This document shows positions 8,294-19,475 of a DNA stretch of 64,000 nt, piece by piece. The stretch is taken from assembly GCA_037953745.1 (NCBI GenBank), contig JBAKBP010007951.1, positions 1 to 64,000 of the forward strand, in the 5' to 3' direction. The notes beneath the pieces are model-generated. The model was not told the DNA's origin, did no database searches, and saw only the letters and a list, made by a program, of their open reading frames with translations. How positions within the stretch are numbered: position 1 is the first letter of the stretch; every line of letters starts with the position of its first letter. Made by a program: the position numbers and the translations under genes. Source of the DNA: Lithodes maja (Eukaryota > Arthropoda > Malacostraca > Decapoda > Lithodidae).

Positions 8294-11200
8294 ATGTCGG
8301 GCCCTAGTACTGACGAGGAGCGAGAGATGCTAAGTGAGGAGGTGCCGTTAGTAACTAGTGAGGAGGATGCTAGACTTTTTGTGAGTAAGCAGTACCATGT
8401 GACGGAGGAGAGGCTGACTGGGGTGAATGTTTATGGCTTGCACCTGATAGCCAAGGTTTTGGGTCTATCCAATGTAGGAGGGATGTCCAAGGGGGAGCTG
8501 ATTTCCTGGGTGTTGCGTGGGCGACATGGGGTTTCGGAGGAGAGGGCGTTTGGGGGGGTTCCTCCCCAGATCCCCTCTCACTCGACTCCCACAGTGCCGT
8601 CCACTCAGTTGCCGGAGGTTAGCACTCTCCCACAGAGGGATGAGCATTGGAAGATTGGAGTGCCCTCGGGCGGTGCGTATGGTGGTTCCCCAGTTCTTGC
8701 CCCCCCTCCTTCAGTAGTGGCAGCTCCCTCTTCCGGCCTGTCTCCTGAGATGATATTTAAACTCGAGCTTGCTAAAATGGAGAATGAGGCTAGGAAGCAG
8801 GAGATGGAGAATGAGGCTAGGAAGCAGGAGATGGAGAATGAGACTAGGAGGCAGGAGAATGAGACTAGGAGGCATGAGATTGAGGCGGAGAATGAGACTA
8901 GGAGGCACGAGGCTGAGCTTAGGTACGACTCAGAGAAATATCGTGCTCAGATAGACTTAGATAAGACTCGTGCAGAGTCGACAGGGATTCGGATGGGCCG
9001 GGAGGGCCAAGCAAGAGAACAGTCCTTGTCCCACTTAGTCAAATTGGTGCCGGCATTTAGTGAAACTGAAGTCACAGAATTTTTTAATCGTTTTGAGAAG
9101 AAGTGTAGGGAGCATAATTGGCCTGAAGAGAAGTGGGCAGCTCTAGTCTCCTCAAGACTTACGGGTAAGGGTCTGAAGGCTTATGATGCACTACCTTTAG
9201 AGTCTTGCATTGACTACCCAGTATTGAAGAGAGCTGTCCTACGGGCATACGAGTTGCAACCAGAAACATATCGATTGAAGTTTCGGGGTGTTACGAAGAC
9301 TAGGGAGGCGACCTTTCTTGAACATGCCCGGGACTTAAAAGATGCACTTACAAACTGGACACGTTCTGAGAAAGCTGAGACGGCCGAACAGTTGACTGAG
9401 CTGTTTCTGCTCGAGCAGTTTTATAAGTGTACTGGTGCAGATATGACTTTAACTATTAAAGAAAAGAACCCTAAAACTCTACAGGAGGCAGCTGAGATGG
9501 CTGACCTCCGGCTATCACTAATTCGTGGGTGCGGGTCTGCCCAGCGTAGTGAGGCAGGTAACAAGGGGCGTGACGCCCCACCCCCCCGAGTTAGTGATAT
9601 ACATTATGCAAACAAGTACAAGAGCTATGATACCAAGACTGACCACAAGACTAGCACCGTCCCATTTAAGAAGGGGCCGGGCCCTTCCCAGTACCAAGGG
9701 AAGCCCAGAGGGGAGTTGGAGTGTTATCTTTGTCATGAAAAGGGGCACTTTGCAAGAGTCTGTCCTAGCAAACCACCTACAGCAGCTGTGTCTTTGGCCT
9801 GCAACATTGGTGTGTCTCCGAAGTCTTCTGAGTTTGCCCGGGGCAGTTCGTCAGAGGCTGAGGCACAGCCAATGCAGAAGCACCTGGGAGGCTCGAACCC
9901 TGCTCAGGATGTTTTTTGCGACCATAGAGGACGGGGTTGCGTGATGTGGGCGGGGCGCAAGCATGGAGTAGAGGTCTTGCGTGATACAGGTGCTTCCCAG
10001 ACTCTGATGAACAATTTGACTGGCTACCCTATAAATGCGGCTCGGGTGGTAGTGGTGCAGGGTATTAATGCAACTCGGTCATACCCGCTGGTGCGGTTGG
10101 AGTTGGAGGTGGATGGTGTGACACGTGAATTGGATGTTGGGATTGTGGAGAAACTGCCAGTGGAGGGCGTCGACCTTCTTCTCGGTAACGACTTTGCAAT
10201 GCCCGCTTCTGAGGTTCTACCCTTAGTCGTTGCCGAGAGGACGGCCGACGTGAGTGGGGGAGAGCAAGAGTGTGTCGAGCGGTGCCAGGCACAACCCATG
10301 GCGTGTGCTGTCACCTGGGCTCGGACAGCTAAAGTGTCACAGCCTAGTCCTCCGTCTTCCGACCAGCAGAGGAACGATCAACAGGAGGAGGCTAAAGCTG
10401 GAGTTGGTTTTAAGAGTTTTGACTCGGCGGCTCTCCTGGTTGATTCAGTATTAGCACCTATGTTAGAGTCTGGAGAGGCCCCAGGACCTGTCACAGCTAG
10501 TGAGGAGGTAGGGCCGGAAGAGACTCCGAGGCAGCAACGTTGCACACAGAGAGAAGAAAGGGTTGCTCAGTTTGATATTGGGGAAGGACTTGGGTTGCTT
10601 CGGAAGCATCTAGACAGGTTGGTTCCCTCAGATATTTGTAAACTGCAGTTGGAGGATCCGGAAGTTCAGAAGTGTGGTAATGGTGCTGTCGAGATTAAAC
10701 ACGAGGACGGGGAAGCATGTCATGTGAACCTGTTGGAGGAGTTTGTGAGGCAACCACCTGAGCAGCCTACTGTCCCTGCGTTGGTCTGCCGCGGCCAAGG
10801 TGGAGAAGGAGAGGGGGGCAGTAGGGCACAGGTGGAGGAGAGTAGGGATTGTCATGTCTCGGCGAAGCAGTGGGCGGGGGACACGAGTCTGGTGGCTGTG
10901 GAAGTGCTAGAGCACCTGCCTGAGCAGCAGTGTGCAGCACTCCAGCACCAGCTCGGTTCATACCCCACTGGTCGTGCCGAGCCCCTGAGTCTCACAACTC
11001 GGGCGGTGCGAGATGTTCCGCAGGCAGGTCATGTGACTGTTAAAAGACCGTTAGCCTCGTTGTTTCGGTGGTTTAAGGTGGGCGACGAGGCTTTGGCATG
11101 GTTGCCAGGTCAGGGTCGACCCATGGCTGCCAAGGGTGGTGGTCAAAAGGAGGACATTGAGCAGATTGGTAAGGTCGGCTGTGGTATCGCAGTGCCCGGT

Positions 11201-12115
11201 CGTCGCATAGCCTCCCAATGCTGCTCTAGTCTAATGCAACAGCCCTACCATAGACCGACTGTATCTGGCCATGTCGCTGAAAGCGGTGATGCTGCGCAGG
11301 CAGATGTTGTCACAAGGAATGCGGGGGTGCGCATGTACGGTATCGGCGGGGAAGCCTTAGCAATAATGAACTGTGGGAGTGACTGCACGGGTGGTACTGA
11401 TTGTCCCTCTCATGACCTGGCTGTTCTAGGGACGAAGGTGGAGAAGGAGGGAGACTACAGGTTAGAAGCTGCGGTCTCGGCTGGGTTGTGGGAGGGCACT
11501 AGGCATGTTGTTCGTGGAGACAGTGCAAGGCAGTTGTTTATTAGGCTATGGCAGTACTTTCGCATGTTTGTTGCTTCTCCAGGCCTGATGTACGGGGTAG
11601 AATCCGACATGCAGGCTGGAGATAGTGCAAGGCTCAGTTTAATTCCCTACCGTATAAATCCTGCTCGACAGCCTATGGTGCAAGCAGAGCTGGATTACGT
11701 GTGGACGAAGGATCTGAGGGATAAGGAATGTCGTGAGTGGTCGTTGCGTGTAACTTTGTCCGAGCGCGCTAAAGAGGTATGTGGTTTTGTTGTGGACGGG
11801 AGTACCTACCAGTGCAATGTTATGCCCTACGGACTTAAGAATGCACCAGCAACGTGTCAGAGCCTGATGAATGAAAGTGAAAAGGACAATGATGCGCTGG
11901 GGCATTTCGAGATCTATGTTCCAGCCTATGGTCCGGTCGGTGTAGTTTACCCAGATCATTACCCTCTCAAGATCTTGGACCCGTTTCACAATCGGAATAT
12001 GAGGCTGACCAGGTGGTCACTAAGGTTATTGGTATATAACCTGGACATAAGCCATATTGCCGGTTGTGACAACGAGGTTGCATGTGGTCGTTCAGGGGTA
12101 TATGATCCTGGGTAA
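8294..12115 (+). CDS. Gag-protease-truncated Pol polyprotein of Gmr1-like element 1
   Basis: A single frame of 1273 codons. The first ATG is at 8294; the frame is open five codons further upstream from a TTG. Order: N-terminal domain (VTSEEDARLF), a charged coiled-coil with near-perfect NEARKQEME repeats (about residues 160-230), a SCAN-like capsid (FFNRFEKKCREHNW to AADLRLSL region), zinc knuckle CYLCHEKGHFARVC, and aspartic protease with LRDTGASQTLM and LLLGNDF. Integrase is almost entirely absent: a pre-IN linker (LQLEDPEVQKC) jumps to an IN tail (CHVNLLEEF). Then come a linker, a second IN tail (FKVGDEALAWLPGQG, VPGRRIASQCC), a second linker, an RT start (YRINPARQPMVQAELDYVW), an RT fragment (MPYGLKNAPATCQ) and the RNase H end (RLTRWSLRLL). 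The YxDD box and the DDE triad are missing. Gag and protease look intact. Confidence 0.85.
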   Translation: MSGPSTDEEREMLSEEVPLVTSEEDARLFVSKQYHVTEERLTGVNVYGLHLIAKVLGLSNVGGMSKGELISWVLRGRHGVSEERAFGGVPPQIPSHSTPTVPSTQLPEVSTLPQRDEHWKIGVPSGGAYGGSPVLAPPPSVVAAPSSGLSPEMIFKLELAKMENEARKQEMENEARKQEMENETRRQENETRRHEIEAENETRRHEAELRYDSEKYRAQIDLDKTRAESTGIRMGREGQAREQSLSHLVKLVPAFSETEVTEFFNRFEKKCREHNWPEEKWAALVSSRLTGKGLKAYDALPLESCIDYPVLKRAVLRAYELQPETYRLKFRGVTKTREATFLEHARDLKDALTNWTRSEKAETAEQLTELFLLEQFYKCTGADMTLTIKEKNPKTLQEAAEMADLRLSLIRGCGSAQRSEAGNKGRDAPPPRVSDIHYANKYKSYDTKTDHKTSTVPFKKGPGPSQYQGKPRGELECYLCHEKGHFARVCPSKPPTAAVSLACNIGVSPKSSEFARGSSSEAEAQPMQKHLGGSNPAQDVFCDHRGRGCVMWAGRKHGVEVLRDTGASQTLMNNLTGYPINAARVVVVQGINATRSYPLVRLELEVDGVTRELDVGIVEKLPVEGVDLLLGNDFAMPASEVLPLVVAERTADVSGGEQECVERCQAQPMACAVTWARTAKVSQPSPPSSDQQRNDQQEEAKAGVGFKSFDSAALLVDSVLAPMLESGEAPGPVTASEEVGPEETPRQQRCTQREERVAQFDIGEGLGLLRKHLDRLVPSDICKLQLEDPEVQKCGNGAVEIKHEDGEACHVNLLEEFVRQPPEQPTVPALVCRGQGGEGEGGSRAQVEESRDCHVSAKQWAGDTSLVAVEVLEHLPEQQCAALQHQLGSYPTGRAEPLSLTTRAVRDVPQAGHVTVKRPLASLFRWFKVGDEALAWLPGQGRPMAAKGGGQKEDIEQIGKVGCGIAVPGRRIASQCCSSLMQQPYHRPTVSGHVAESGDAAQADVVTRNAGVRMYGIGGEALAIMNCGSDCTGGTDCPSHDLAVLGTKVEKEGDYRLEAAVSAGLWEGTRHVVRGDSARQLFIRLWQYFRMFVASPGLMYGVESDMQAGDSARLSLIPYRINPARQPMVQAELDYVWTKDLRDKECREWSLRVTLSERAKEVCGFVVDGSTYQCNVMPYGLKNAPATCQSLMNESEKDNDALGHFEIYVPAYGPVGVVYPDHYPLKILDPFHNRNMRLTRWSLRLLVYNLDISHIAGCDNEVACGRSGVYDPG

Positions 12116-12599
12116 ATTGACACACGGGTAGCCTCCTGCTTTGGTTTGAGTAGTATTTTGCGCTTGGTGCTTGTTGGCTCGCGGTTGTAGCCCAGCGTAT
12201 TGGGTCGTAAAGCAGGATTGTTGAGCGTTTGGTATAGAAGAAAATAGGCTGCCCTTATAGTGCAGCCGGAAAAAAACATATTAAAATATAAAAATCATAT
12301 AAAAACTCTTTCTTTTTGATGAAGATAATTGTATAAGTTTGTCATAGCCTATAAGGTTTGAGTAGTCCACGAACTATCAAACGGCTGAGCTGCTGTAAGC
12401 TCGCTCTGGGAGCATGATATTGTGTCTTTTACTATTGTTGGGAGGAGTTATGAAATGTGAATTTTTTTTTATAAGATGTGTTTTAGTGATAAACTCAGCG
12501 TTGTTTTAGTGCCATGCGGTCGCTGGGTGTGAGGGGTTTGATGGGGTTCTGTATATCAGATTTTAGCTCAGGGTTGAGCAAGTAAAATCTTGGGGGAGG
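12116..12599 (+). promoter_or_regulatory. 3' untranslated region and polypurine tract of Gmr1-like element 1
   Basis: About 480 bp of non-coding sequence ends in TTGGGGGAGG immediately before TGTGACG of the 3' LTR. This purine run is the expected plus-strand primer. The corresponding tract at 52533-52542 is TTGGGCGGGG. Confidence 0.65.
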
Positions 12600-14417
12600 T
12601 GTGACGCATGTCGAGTATGAGCATGCTGTACAGAACGCCCAGTCAGGCCCCACCCTCGCTAGGATCGTCAGGGCAGGAACTTTGGCTGTAGTCTGTGTAG
12701 AGTTTCCTAACTCAGTTTATGTGAACCGTTGTACTATAAGTATTATCATTATGTATTTTGTTTTCTTCTAAGTCAACGAGTTCTATTTTATATCATTAGA
12801 TATAAGTATTGTGTGTGGGATTTATATATATATAATGATGCGAAGAGAGAGAGAGTTATGTAACACCGACCAGTGAGCGCGCCACGAGGGGTAGGCCTAA
12901 TTCCCCCCTCCCTCCCTCCTCAAGCGTGGGAAGTTCTTTGTCGATCCCCGATTGAGAGAGTATGTGACGTCATGATTGCCGTTATGCTCGCTACGGGGCC
13001 GAGTATAAAAAGGGAGGTCCCGCCGCATTTTCCTCAGAACTCATCAGGCAAAGCGACCTCTCATATCCCTTGCAACTATCCATATTCTTCCGACTGATGT
13101 GAACTTTCTCTACTCTCTGAACAGCCTACCTTCTTCTCTTCTCGTCCCTGTTTATAACCTCAATGACCCCTTTGGTGCAGATTTAGTCAGCCAAAGTATT
13201 ATCGCTTGAGTTCTCACGAGATAAGTGCCTGTTAGATAGCCTATTTTTGGAAGGGTTAACTAGAATAGGATTGATTGATGTTTGTTGCACTCGTATATGT
13301 ATTTCCCTGTGTACTATTATTCATGTTCCTGTTTTCTGCTGGTTTAGGTAATGCTAGACTGGGATAGGGTTCCTCGAGTTGTGATTTCCTATGAGTGCTA
13401 GGTTGGTTGAACCAGCACAATTGCAACGGAGACGTGGGAAGCCTAGGGGGTCTTTTTGATTGTGTACCGTGGGAGTTTAGCACTGTGTTGCGAGTGAGGG
13501 CTTTTGCCTGTGCCACCCAACACTGTGCTATCTCATTTGCTTGACTTTGAGAGGATCGCCAGGAGAGAACCAGATACTAGTGATCTGGATCTCTCAAGAG
13601 AGCATCCCGTCAATTACCGTAATTTGGCCGCACAGTCTTAAGGACCTCGCTAGGCTACGAGCCGCTTGCTCAGCCATTGTCTCTTAACCTTAGATATCCC
13701 AGCTAGACTTTGCTCGACCAGCAGATACAGCATAGTATTGAAGCTTCTCCTTATGTATATTATTGTTTAAGCACTATTGATTTCATGTGTGGCACGCTTA
13801 GCTACTTCAGAGATTAGTGGCCCACGAGCACAATCTTAGTAGGCTATTGCCAGTGCATTGTCGGAGTACTTCTTCTTAATGTTTGCCATATCCTATTGCT
13901 TATTCTTATAATTCTTCTTATGTCAATTTAAAGCCTTTAATTACCAGTGAGTTATTCATTAAATTGCTGTTCAAAATCCGATACTTACTTCTTATGAGTA
14001 TTCGAGAAGCATCTAACTTATCAGAAGATTCCTTGCTTGATGCTCGAGGACTATTGTTTAATGTAACGTAATAGTGCCGATCCGAAGTAGAGGGTGGAGG
14101 ACTTCTTAAGTTCTTAGTTCAAGGGTGGATTACTTCGGCTTCGGCCAACACTATTCTTTAGTGTTGTAGTACTTTCTTCTTTGTTTGATTGTTGACCAGA
14201 CTAGATAACTCCCGTCTTGTTATTAGTCTGTTGTGTGAAACGCTAGTACCGAGTTCTTGTATACCCCGTTATAGCAGATAGAACTCTGGAGGGTAGTGGC
14301 GTTTTTTGTTCGGCTGGCAGTACTCTGGGGTTGGGATCGTGTGTTTCCGTTGTGGCAGCGAGCCATACTCGAGTCCTGTGTAAGAGCCCTAGTGTACCCG
14401 AGTGCCCGGTCGTAACA
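12600..14417 (+). repeat. 3' LTR of Gmr1-like element 1
   Basis: 1818 bp, matching 6262-8079 with a constant offset of 6338 and one substitution noticed. It is followed by the duplicated target CTCT (14418-14421). Confidence 0.95.
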
Positions 14418-14421
14418 CTCT

Positions 14422-17400
14422 GTTAAGGATACCGGTACACCAAAGGCGACTGGTTTTAACCTGCCGAAGCTTACTTTGCCTACCTTTTCCGGGGATTCGG
14501 CTACCTGGACTGGATTTTGGGATATTTTTGAGTGTTCCGTCCATCATAATAAAACACTCACATCCATCCAAAGGTTCACATATCTCCGTGGTCAATTGAA
14601 ATGGGAGGCATTGAAGTTAGTCGATGGGTACAAGCTAGAAGCTACCAGCTACGAGTCTGCAGTGGAGTTGCTGAAGAGAACTTACGGGAGAGTGGAAGTC
14701 ATCAAGACAGCTTTAATTACCAAATTCTTCACACTAGATCCTCCATCCTATGATGTGGCGGACCTAAAGGAGTACTATGCCTCCTTTGAAAGCCTCCTCC
14801 GATGTATGGAGACAATGGCCGTCACCAAGGAGGAGATATTTAGTGTGAATATCTTGAATAAGATACCCTCTCCCCAAAGGGAAATCTTACGACGACAACT
14901 AAGCGACTCTCCACTAAACTTGGAAGCGTTGGTGCAGGTGTACCAGACTGAAGTCTTCAATATGGAGAGTACTGGACACTACCGACAAGTGGAGATGTCG
15001 CCATCTACTGCAGCTTTCCCGGTACAGACTTCTCCTAAACAGAAAAGGCCAATATCATTAGGTTGTAAGTTGTGCAGTGTCCACGGTCATCTGTGGTATC
15101 AGTGTCCTAAGTATCCTAAGGCTACACAGAAGATTGGCAAGGCTAAATCGCTTAAGTTATGTACCAGCTGTCTGGCAAGAGACCACTTCAACAGTACCTG
15201 CACCAATTCCTACATCAAACCTTGTAAGTATTGCAAGGGGAAACATTGGTTTTCCCTTTGCACCCAGTCTGATCGGCACGACGGCAAAGAAAAGGGGAGA
15301 ACCCCCAAAGAGTCACATGAGAAAGGTAAGAGCGAGGGTGATAAAGTATCTGCCATGTCCATTGCTTCTCGAGAATGTCAATTGCTTCCTACTATGATGC
15401 TGCCAGTAGTGGGGGGTAATAATAATACTATAATGACGCGCACCTTACTTGACCAGTGCTCACAGAGGTCATTCGTTCTGCGGTCATCATTATCCCAGCT
15501 CAAGTGTACCAGCAAGGGTCAAGAGAATTTGCGTCTCCATGGTTTCACTGGTGAAATAGATTCCAGTGACTATGATATTGTGGAGATTTCATATGTTTAT
15601 AGAAAAAAGGTATGTCCCATCAAGGCTGTTGTGGTCGACACACTACCCAGTTTCTATATAGCATCAGAGATTCAACCACATTTGAAGTATCTCAGAAGCA
15701 AGGGGCATAAACTGGCTGATGATCAACTCTCTGCTAACAATGGTATTATGCTACTGGTCGGAGCTGATTATTACTACGACCTGGTTCACCCTGGATATCG
15801 GCGGGTAGATAAGCTAATAATGCTCCCCACGATCCAAGGTTATGCTATTTCTGGATCCTATGCCACTTCCTCTCAAGACACACAGGTGGAGGTGGTTACG
15901 GTCCTCAAGGTAGCAGTAAGCCCCATAGATAAGTATATTAGGCCAAATGTGCCTGATAATACATGTACTGATATAGATAAGCTATGGGACTTGGACAATA
16001 TTGGAATTGACCCACATGAACTTGATCGTGAGTCCAAGCTAGCGTTAAGCTCGTATGAAGAGACTGTAACGTATGACTCTGGCGGAGGTCAGTATGTGGT
16101 AAGGCTCCCTTGGAATGATAACAAGAGTAAATTACCTACTAATTTCCATCTAGCACTTGGTAGGTTACGTGGCCTTCAGAAGCAGTTTGTCAAGGATCCA
16201 AGTTATTGCGAGACTTATGCGGCAGTTTTAGCCGAGCAGGTACAACGTGGATTTGTGGAGAGAGTAGATCTCGGTGAGTATGGGGATAACATCCATTACC
16301 TTGCTCACCATGGGATTAAAAAGGACAGTTCCACCACTCCTGTTCGTATTGTGTATGACTGCTCTGCTAAATCCAGTGATCGCTCCTATAGCCTGAATGA
16401 TTGTCTGTACATGGGTCCGTCCCTGGTCTCTGATCTAGCGCAAATTATGTTGCGCTTCAGATGTCATAAGTTTGCATGGGTCGCCGATATTGAGAAGGCC
16501 TTCCTGATGCTTCAACTCCATCGTGAAGACAGGGACTCGACAAGATTTTTATGGCCACGGGACCCAATGGATCTAGATTCAGAGTATCTGGTCTACAGGT
16601 TCAGAGTCGTCTTATTCGGGGCGACCTGTTCCCAGTTCCTTCTCAACGCCACTATCTTGCGTCATCTTGAGGAGGCTGGACTATATCCTGACTTCAAGAA
16701 TGGGATCTATGTGGACAATCTTCAAGGCACCGGAGACAATGAAGATTTATTGCTCAAGAGATGCTGGGAGATCCGTGATATATTTGCCAAGGCTCATTTA
16801 TACTTAAGAGAATGGGCCACTAATAGTGATCTTTTGAAAGGTCAATTTGCTTCTGACGGTGTAGCTACTGAGAATAGTGAGGTGAAGTTTTTAGGCCACA
16901 AATGGGACACTACCACAGATTGTATATCCTTCTGTCACACCCCATGCGGCAGTGAGCTTATGACCAAGCGAAACTGCTTAAGCTTGTCAGCGAGGTTGTT
17001 TGATCCCCTAGGTTTTTTGCTGCCTGTAACAATCCGTGCTCGTATGTTTTTACAGCAACTGTGGCGGCTAAAACTAGATTGGGATACGCCCCTCCCGATT
17101 GAGTTACAAGATACTTGGCAGTTGATTCGGTCGGACCTTTCCACATGTTGCAAGGTCCAACTTAATCGTCAGGTTATTAGTGGTCAACAGGTGGATCTAC
17201 ATGCCTTTTCTGATGCTAGTAATAGTGCGTACGGTACTGCCATATACATATGCAATGGTAGTGTAGCGACACTGGCTATAGCGAAGGCCAAAGTAGCCCC
17301 TATAAAGAAAATTACAGTTCCTAAATTAGAACTTACTGCATTGCTTCTGTCTGCTCGTCTAATAAAGTTTACACTGGATGCTTATGCAGACGTACTACAG

Positions 17401-18909
17401 ATTAATAATGTCTATGTCTGGAGCGACAGTCAAATAGCACTTTCATGGGTACACAGCCAGAAAGTGTTACCTGTTTATGTTTCTAATCGCACTGATGAGA
17501 TTCATGACTTAGTTCCTACAGCTACATTTCGCTATGTGAGCACCAGGGATAACCCCAGTGACATAATTTCACGGGGGATCTCGGCACAGCAGTTTATGTC
17601 TTCCTCTATTTGGTGGCATGGACCTCCATGGCTTACATCTCCAACTGAATGGCCTCAGGATTTAAGGGAATACATATCTGATCCTTCAAGTCGGCCCCAA
17701 GATGATGTGTTAAGTAGTTCGAATGTGAGTACTACACATCAGGATAACAAGTTGGTAGAGTGGGAACGTTACGGCAGCTATGATCAAGTAATACGGGTAT
17801 TTGCATGGATATACCGTTTCATTAACAACATGAGAAGTCGGGCTCACGGGTCTTTCCTTAGTGAAGATTCGAAGCATATCAGACTCCATGAATTGAGATC
17901 AGCAGAAGCAAAACTAATATGTTTAGTACAAAAGGAATCTTATCCTACTGAACATCAAATCCTGAGCAAGGAGTCAAAGGCCAAACCCTCAAACTTAATG
18001 AGGCAGCTAGGATTATATATGGAAGGAGGCATAATTAAGTGCAGAGGCAGGATACAAAAGGCGGACATTATTGATTCTGCGAAATATCCTGTCCTCCTCA
18101 GCTCCTCTCATTTGATTACCAAACTGTTGATTCGCCAATGCCATCGGACCTGCCTACATTTTGGCGTAAATTATGTTCTGGCGTATATGCGACAACGTTG
18201 GTGGATCCCTAAGATGCGACAAGCAATTAAAGGGATCCACAATAGCTGTACTATCTGTAAAAGATTACAGGGTAAGCCTTACTCCCCAGTTGATCTACCT
18301 CCCTTGCCTGAGTTCAGGGTACAAAGGACTGAACCATTTCAGGTAACCGGGGTAGACTACACCGGAGCGATTCATGTTAGAGAATCGCCCGGTAATATCA
18401 TAAAGGTATATGCCGTCCTATTCACATGTGCGGTAACCAGAGCGATTCATATTGAATTGATTGACGACCTATCCAGTGAGGGGTTTTTGCATACTCTAAG
18501 ACGCTTTGCAGGCCGCAATGGTTTCCCTCAAATTATTATGAGCGATAATGCGACTTGTTTTGTCGGGGCCTCTAAATATCTCCAGAGTTTAATGGATGAC
18601 CCGCAGGTTGTGGCTACCCTCACTGGAAAGGGTTGTCAATGGAGATTTATACCAGCACGTGCACCATGGTTCGGGGCGATTTGGGAGAGAACAATCGGTA
18701 TCGTCAAATCTGCCTTGAAGAAGGTATTAGGAAGGGCACTGGTGACCAGACGGGAGTTGCAAACCATCTTAATAGAAATTGAGATGTCAGTCAACGACAG
18801 GCCCTTGACCTATACCTCGGCAGATGTTGATGACCTCTTACCCATTTCGCCTTCTATGCTAACACGTGGACGAACCCTTAACCCGGGAGCTGCGGGAAGA
18901 CTCTCTGGA
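14422..18909 (+). CDS. BEL/Pao Gag-Pol polyprotein, main part
   Basis: One uninterrupted frame that continues the Gag segment ending at 6261; the TTG at 14476 is not a real start. Domains in order: DUF1759-type Gag (FSGDSATWTGFWDIF), a Cys/His knuckle region (CKLCSVHGHLWYQC, CTSCLARDHFNSTC, CKYCKGKHWFSLC), a BEL-type protease (LLDQCSQRSF), reverse transcriptase (VRIVYDCSAKS, WVADIEKAFLML, YVDNLQG in place of YVDD), RNase H (HAFSDASNSAYGTA, VPKLELTALL, WSDSQIALSW), a zinc-binding region (CTICKRLQGKPYSP), and integrase with D in VDYTGAIHV, D in IIMSDNATCF and E in GAIWERTIGIVK. The frame runs past 18909 into an intron-like insert. Asn in YVDN is known among BEL elements; Cys replacing Gly in the protease motif is unusual. 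Confidence 0.85.
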
Positions 18910-19475
18910 GTAAGTAAAACTAAAAATCAACTTTTTACATCGAAAAAAAAATATTTTTTTTATTTTTATTTTTTTATTTTTTTATTTTTGTTTGGCCCTG
19001 GGCCATGCAAAATCTCAGTCCTCTACCTCCCCTCCTTCCCCACTTTCCTCCTGTTCCTCAGTTATCACCTATTTTCCCTATTATTCCCTTATTCTGAGGT
19101 ATATTTTTGTGCTAACATTAGCGAGTTGCAAGCAGGGTGTTGTCATCACTGATGGCCATCGAGTGCAAGAGAGAGAGAGAGAGAGTATCGATCGACTGTG
19201 TCGCAGTGGCCTTGGGGAAAATTGGCGGGAAGGTAGCTTGCCTCACCCATACATTATACAACTCGCGGGCTATATCTCCGATTTTGACCATCCAAACGCT
19301 GTTTTCACTCGTTTTATTGTTGTTTCAGGTTAATACCTTTATAATCAACCCATAATAGGCGCATATGGATAATTATTAATGCTATTAATGGTACAATGAA
19401 TATTTTAGTGACGAAAAACCTCAAATACGTCAGCACAGGGGGACGTTTTCATTTACCCCCGTGCGCACTTCAGAG
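18910..19475 (+). other. Intron-like or inserted segment in the BEL/Pao integrase region
   Basis: Coding homology stops at codon GGA (18907-18909) and resumes in phase at 19476. The segment starts GTAAGT, has a T-rich tract, and contains TTGTTGTTTCAG ending at 19328 directly before GTTAATACCTTT. That same 12-mer starts the resumed coding sequence at 19476. Simplest readings are a GT-AG intron 18910-19328 followed by a smaller duplicated-target insertion, or a single 566-bp insertion. The (GA)n and T-rich runs are low complexity. Confidence 0.55.

Larger units (their letters stand above)
6262..14417 (+). mobile_element. Gmr1-like Ty3/gypsy element 1, non-autonomous, recently inserted
   Basis: A complete LTR element with TG...CA ends (TGTGACGCATG, GTCGTAACA) and a 4-bp duplication CTCT. 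The LTRs are 1818 bp each and I found one difference (7729 versus 14067). Internal parts are a TGGCGACC primer-binding site, one long frame for Gag, protease and rearranged Pol remnants, and a purine tract GGGGGAGG abutting the 3' LTR. Most of integrase and the RT core are missing, so it would need enzymes in trans. It is related to the elements at 46500-54281 and 59459 onward. Confidence 0.9.

Noticed and set aside
6262..14417. Endogenous retrovirus with env
   Set aside because: No envelope-like frame, signal peptide or transmembrane segment follows Pol; 12116-12599 is non-coding.
18910..19152. C-terminal extension of the BEL polyprotein (KKKYFFYFYFFIFLFLF)
   Set aside because: It is read-through into the T-rich intron-like insert; true Pol homology resumes at 19476.
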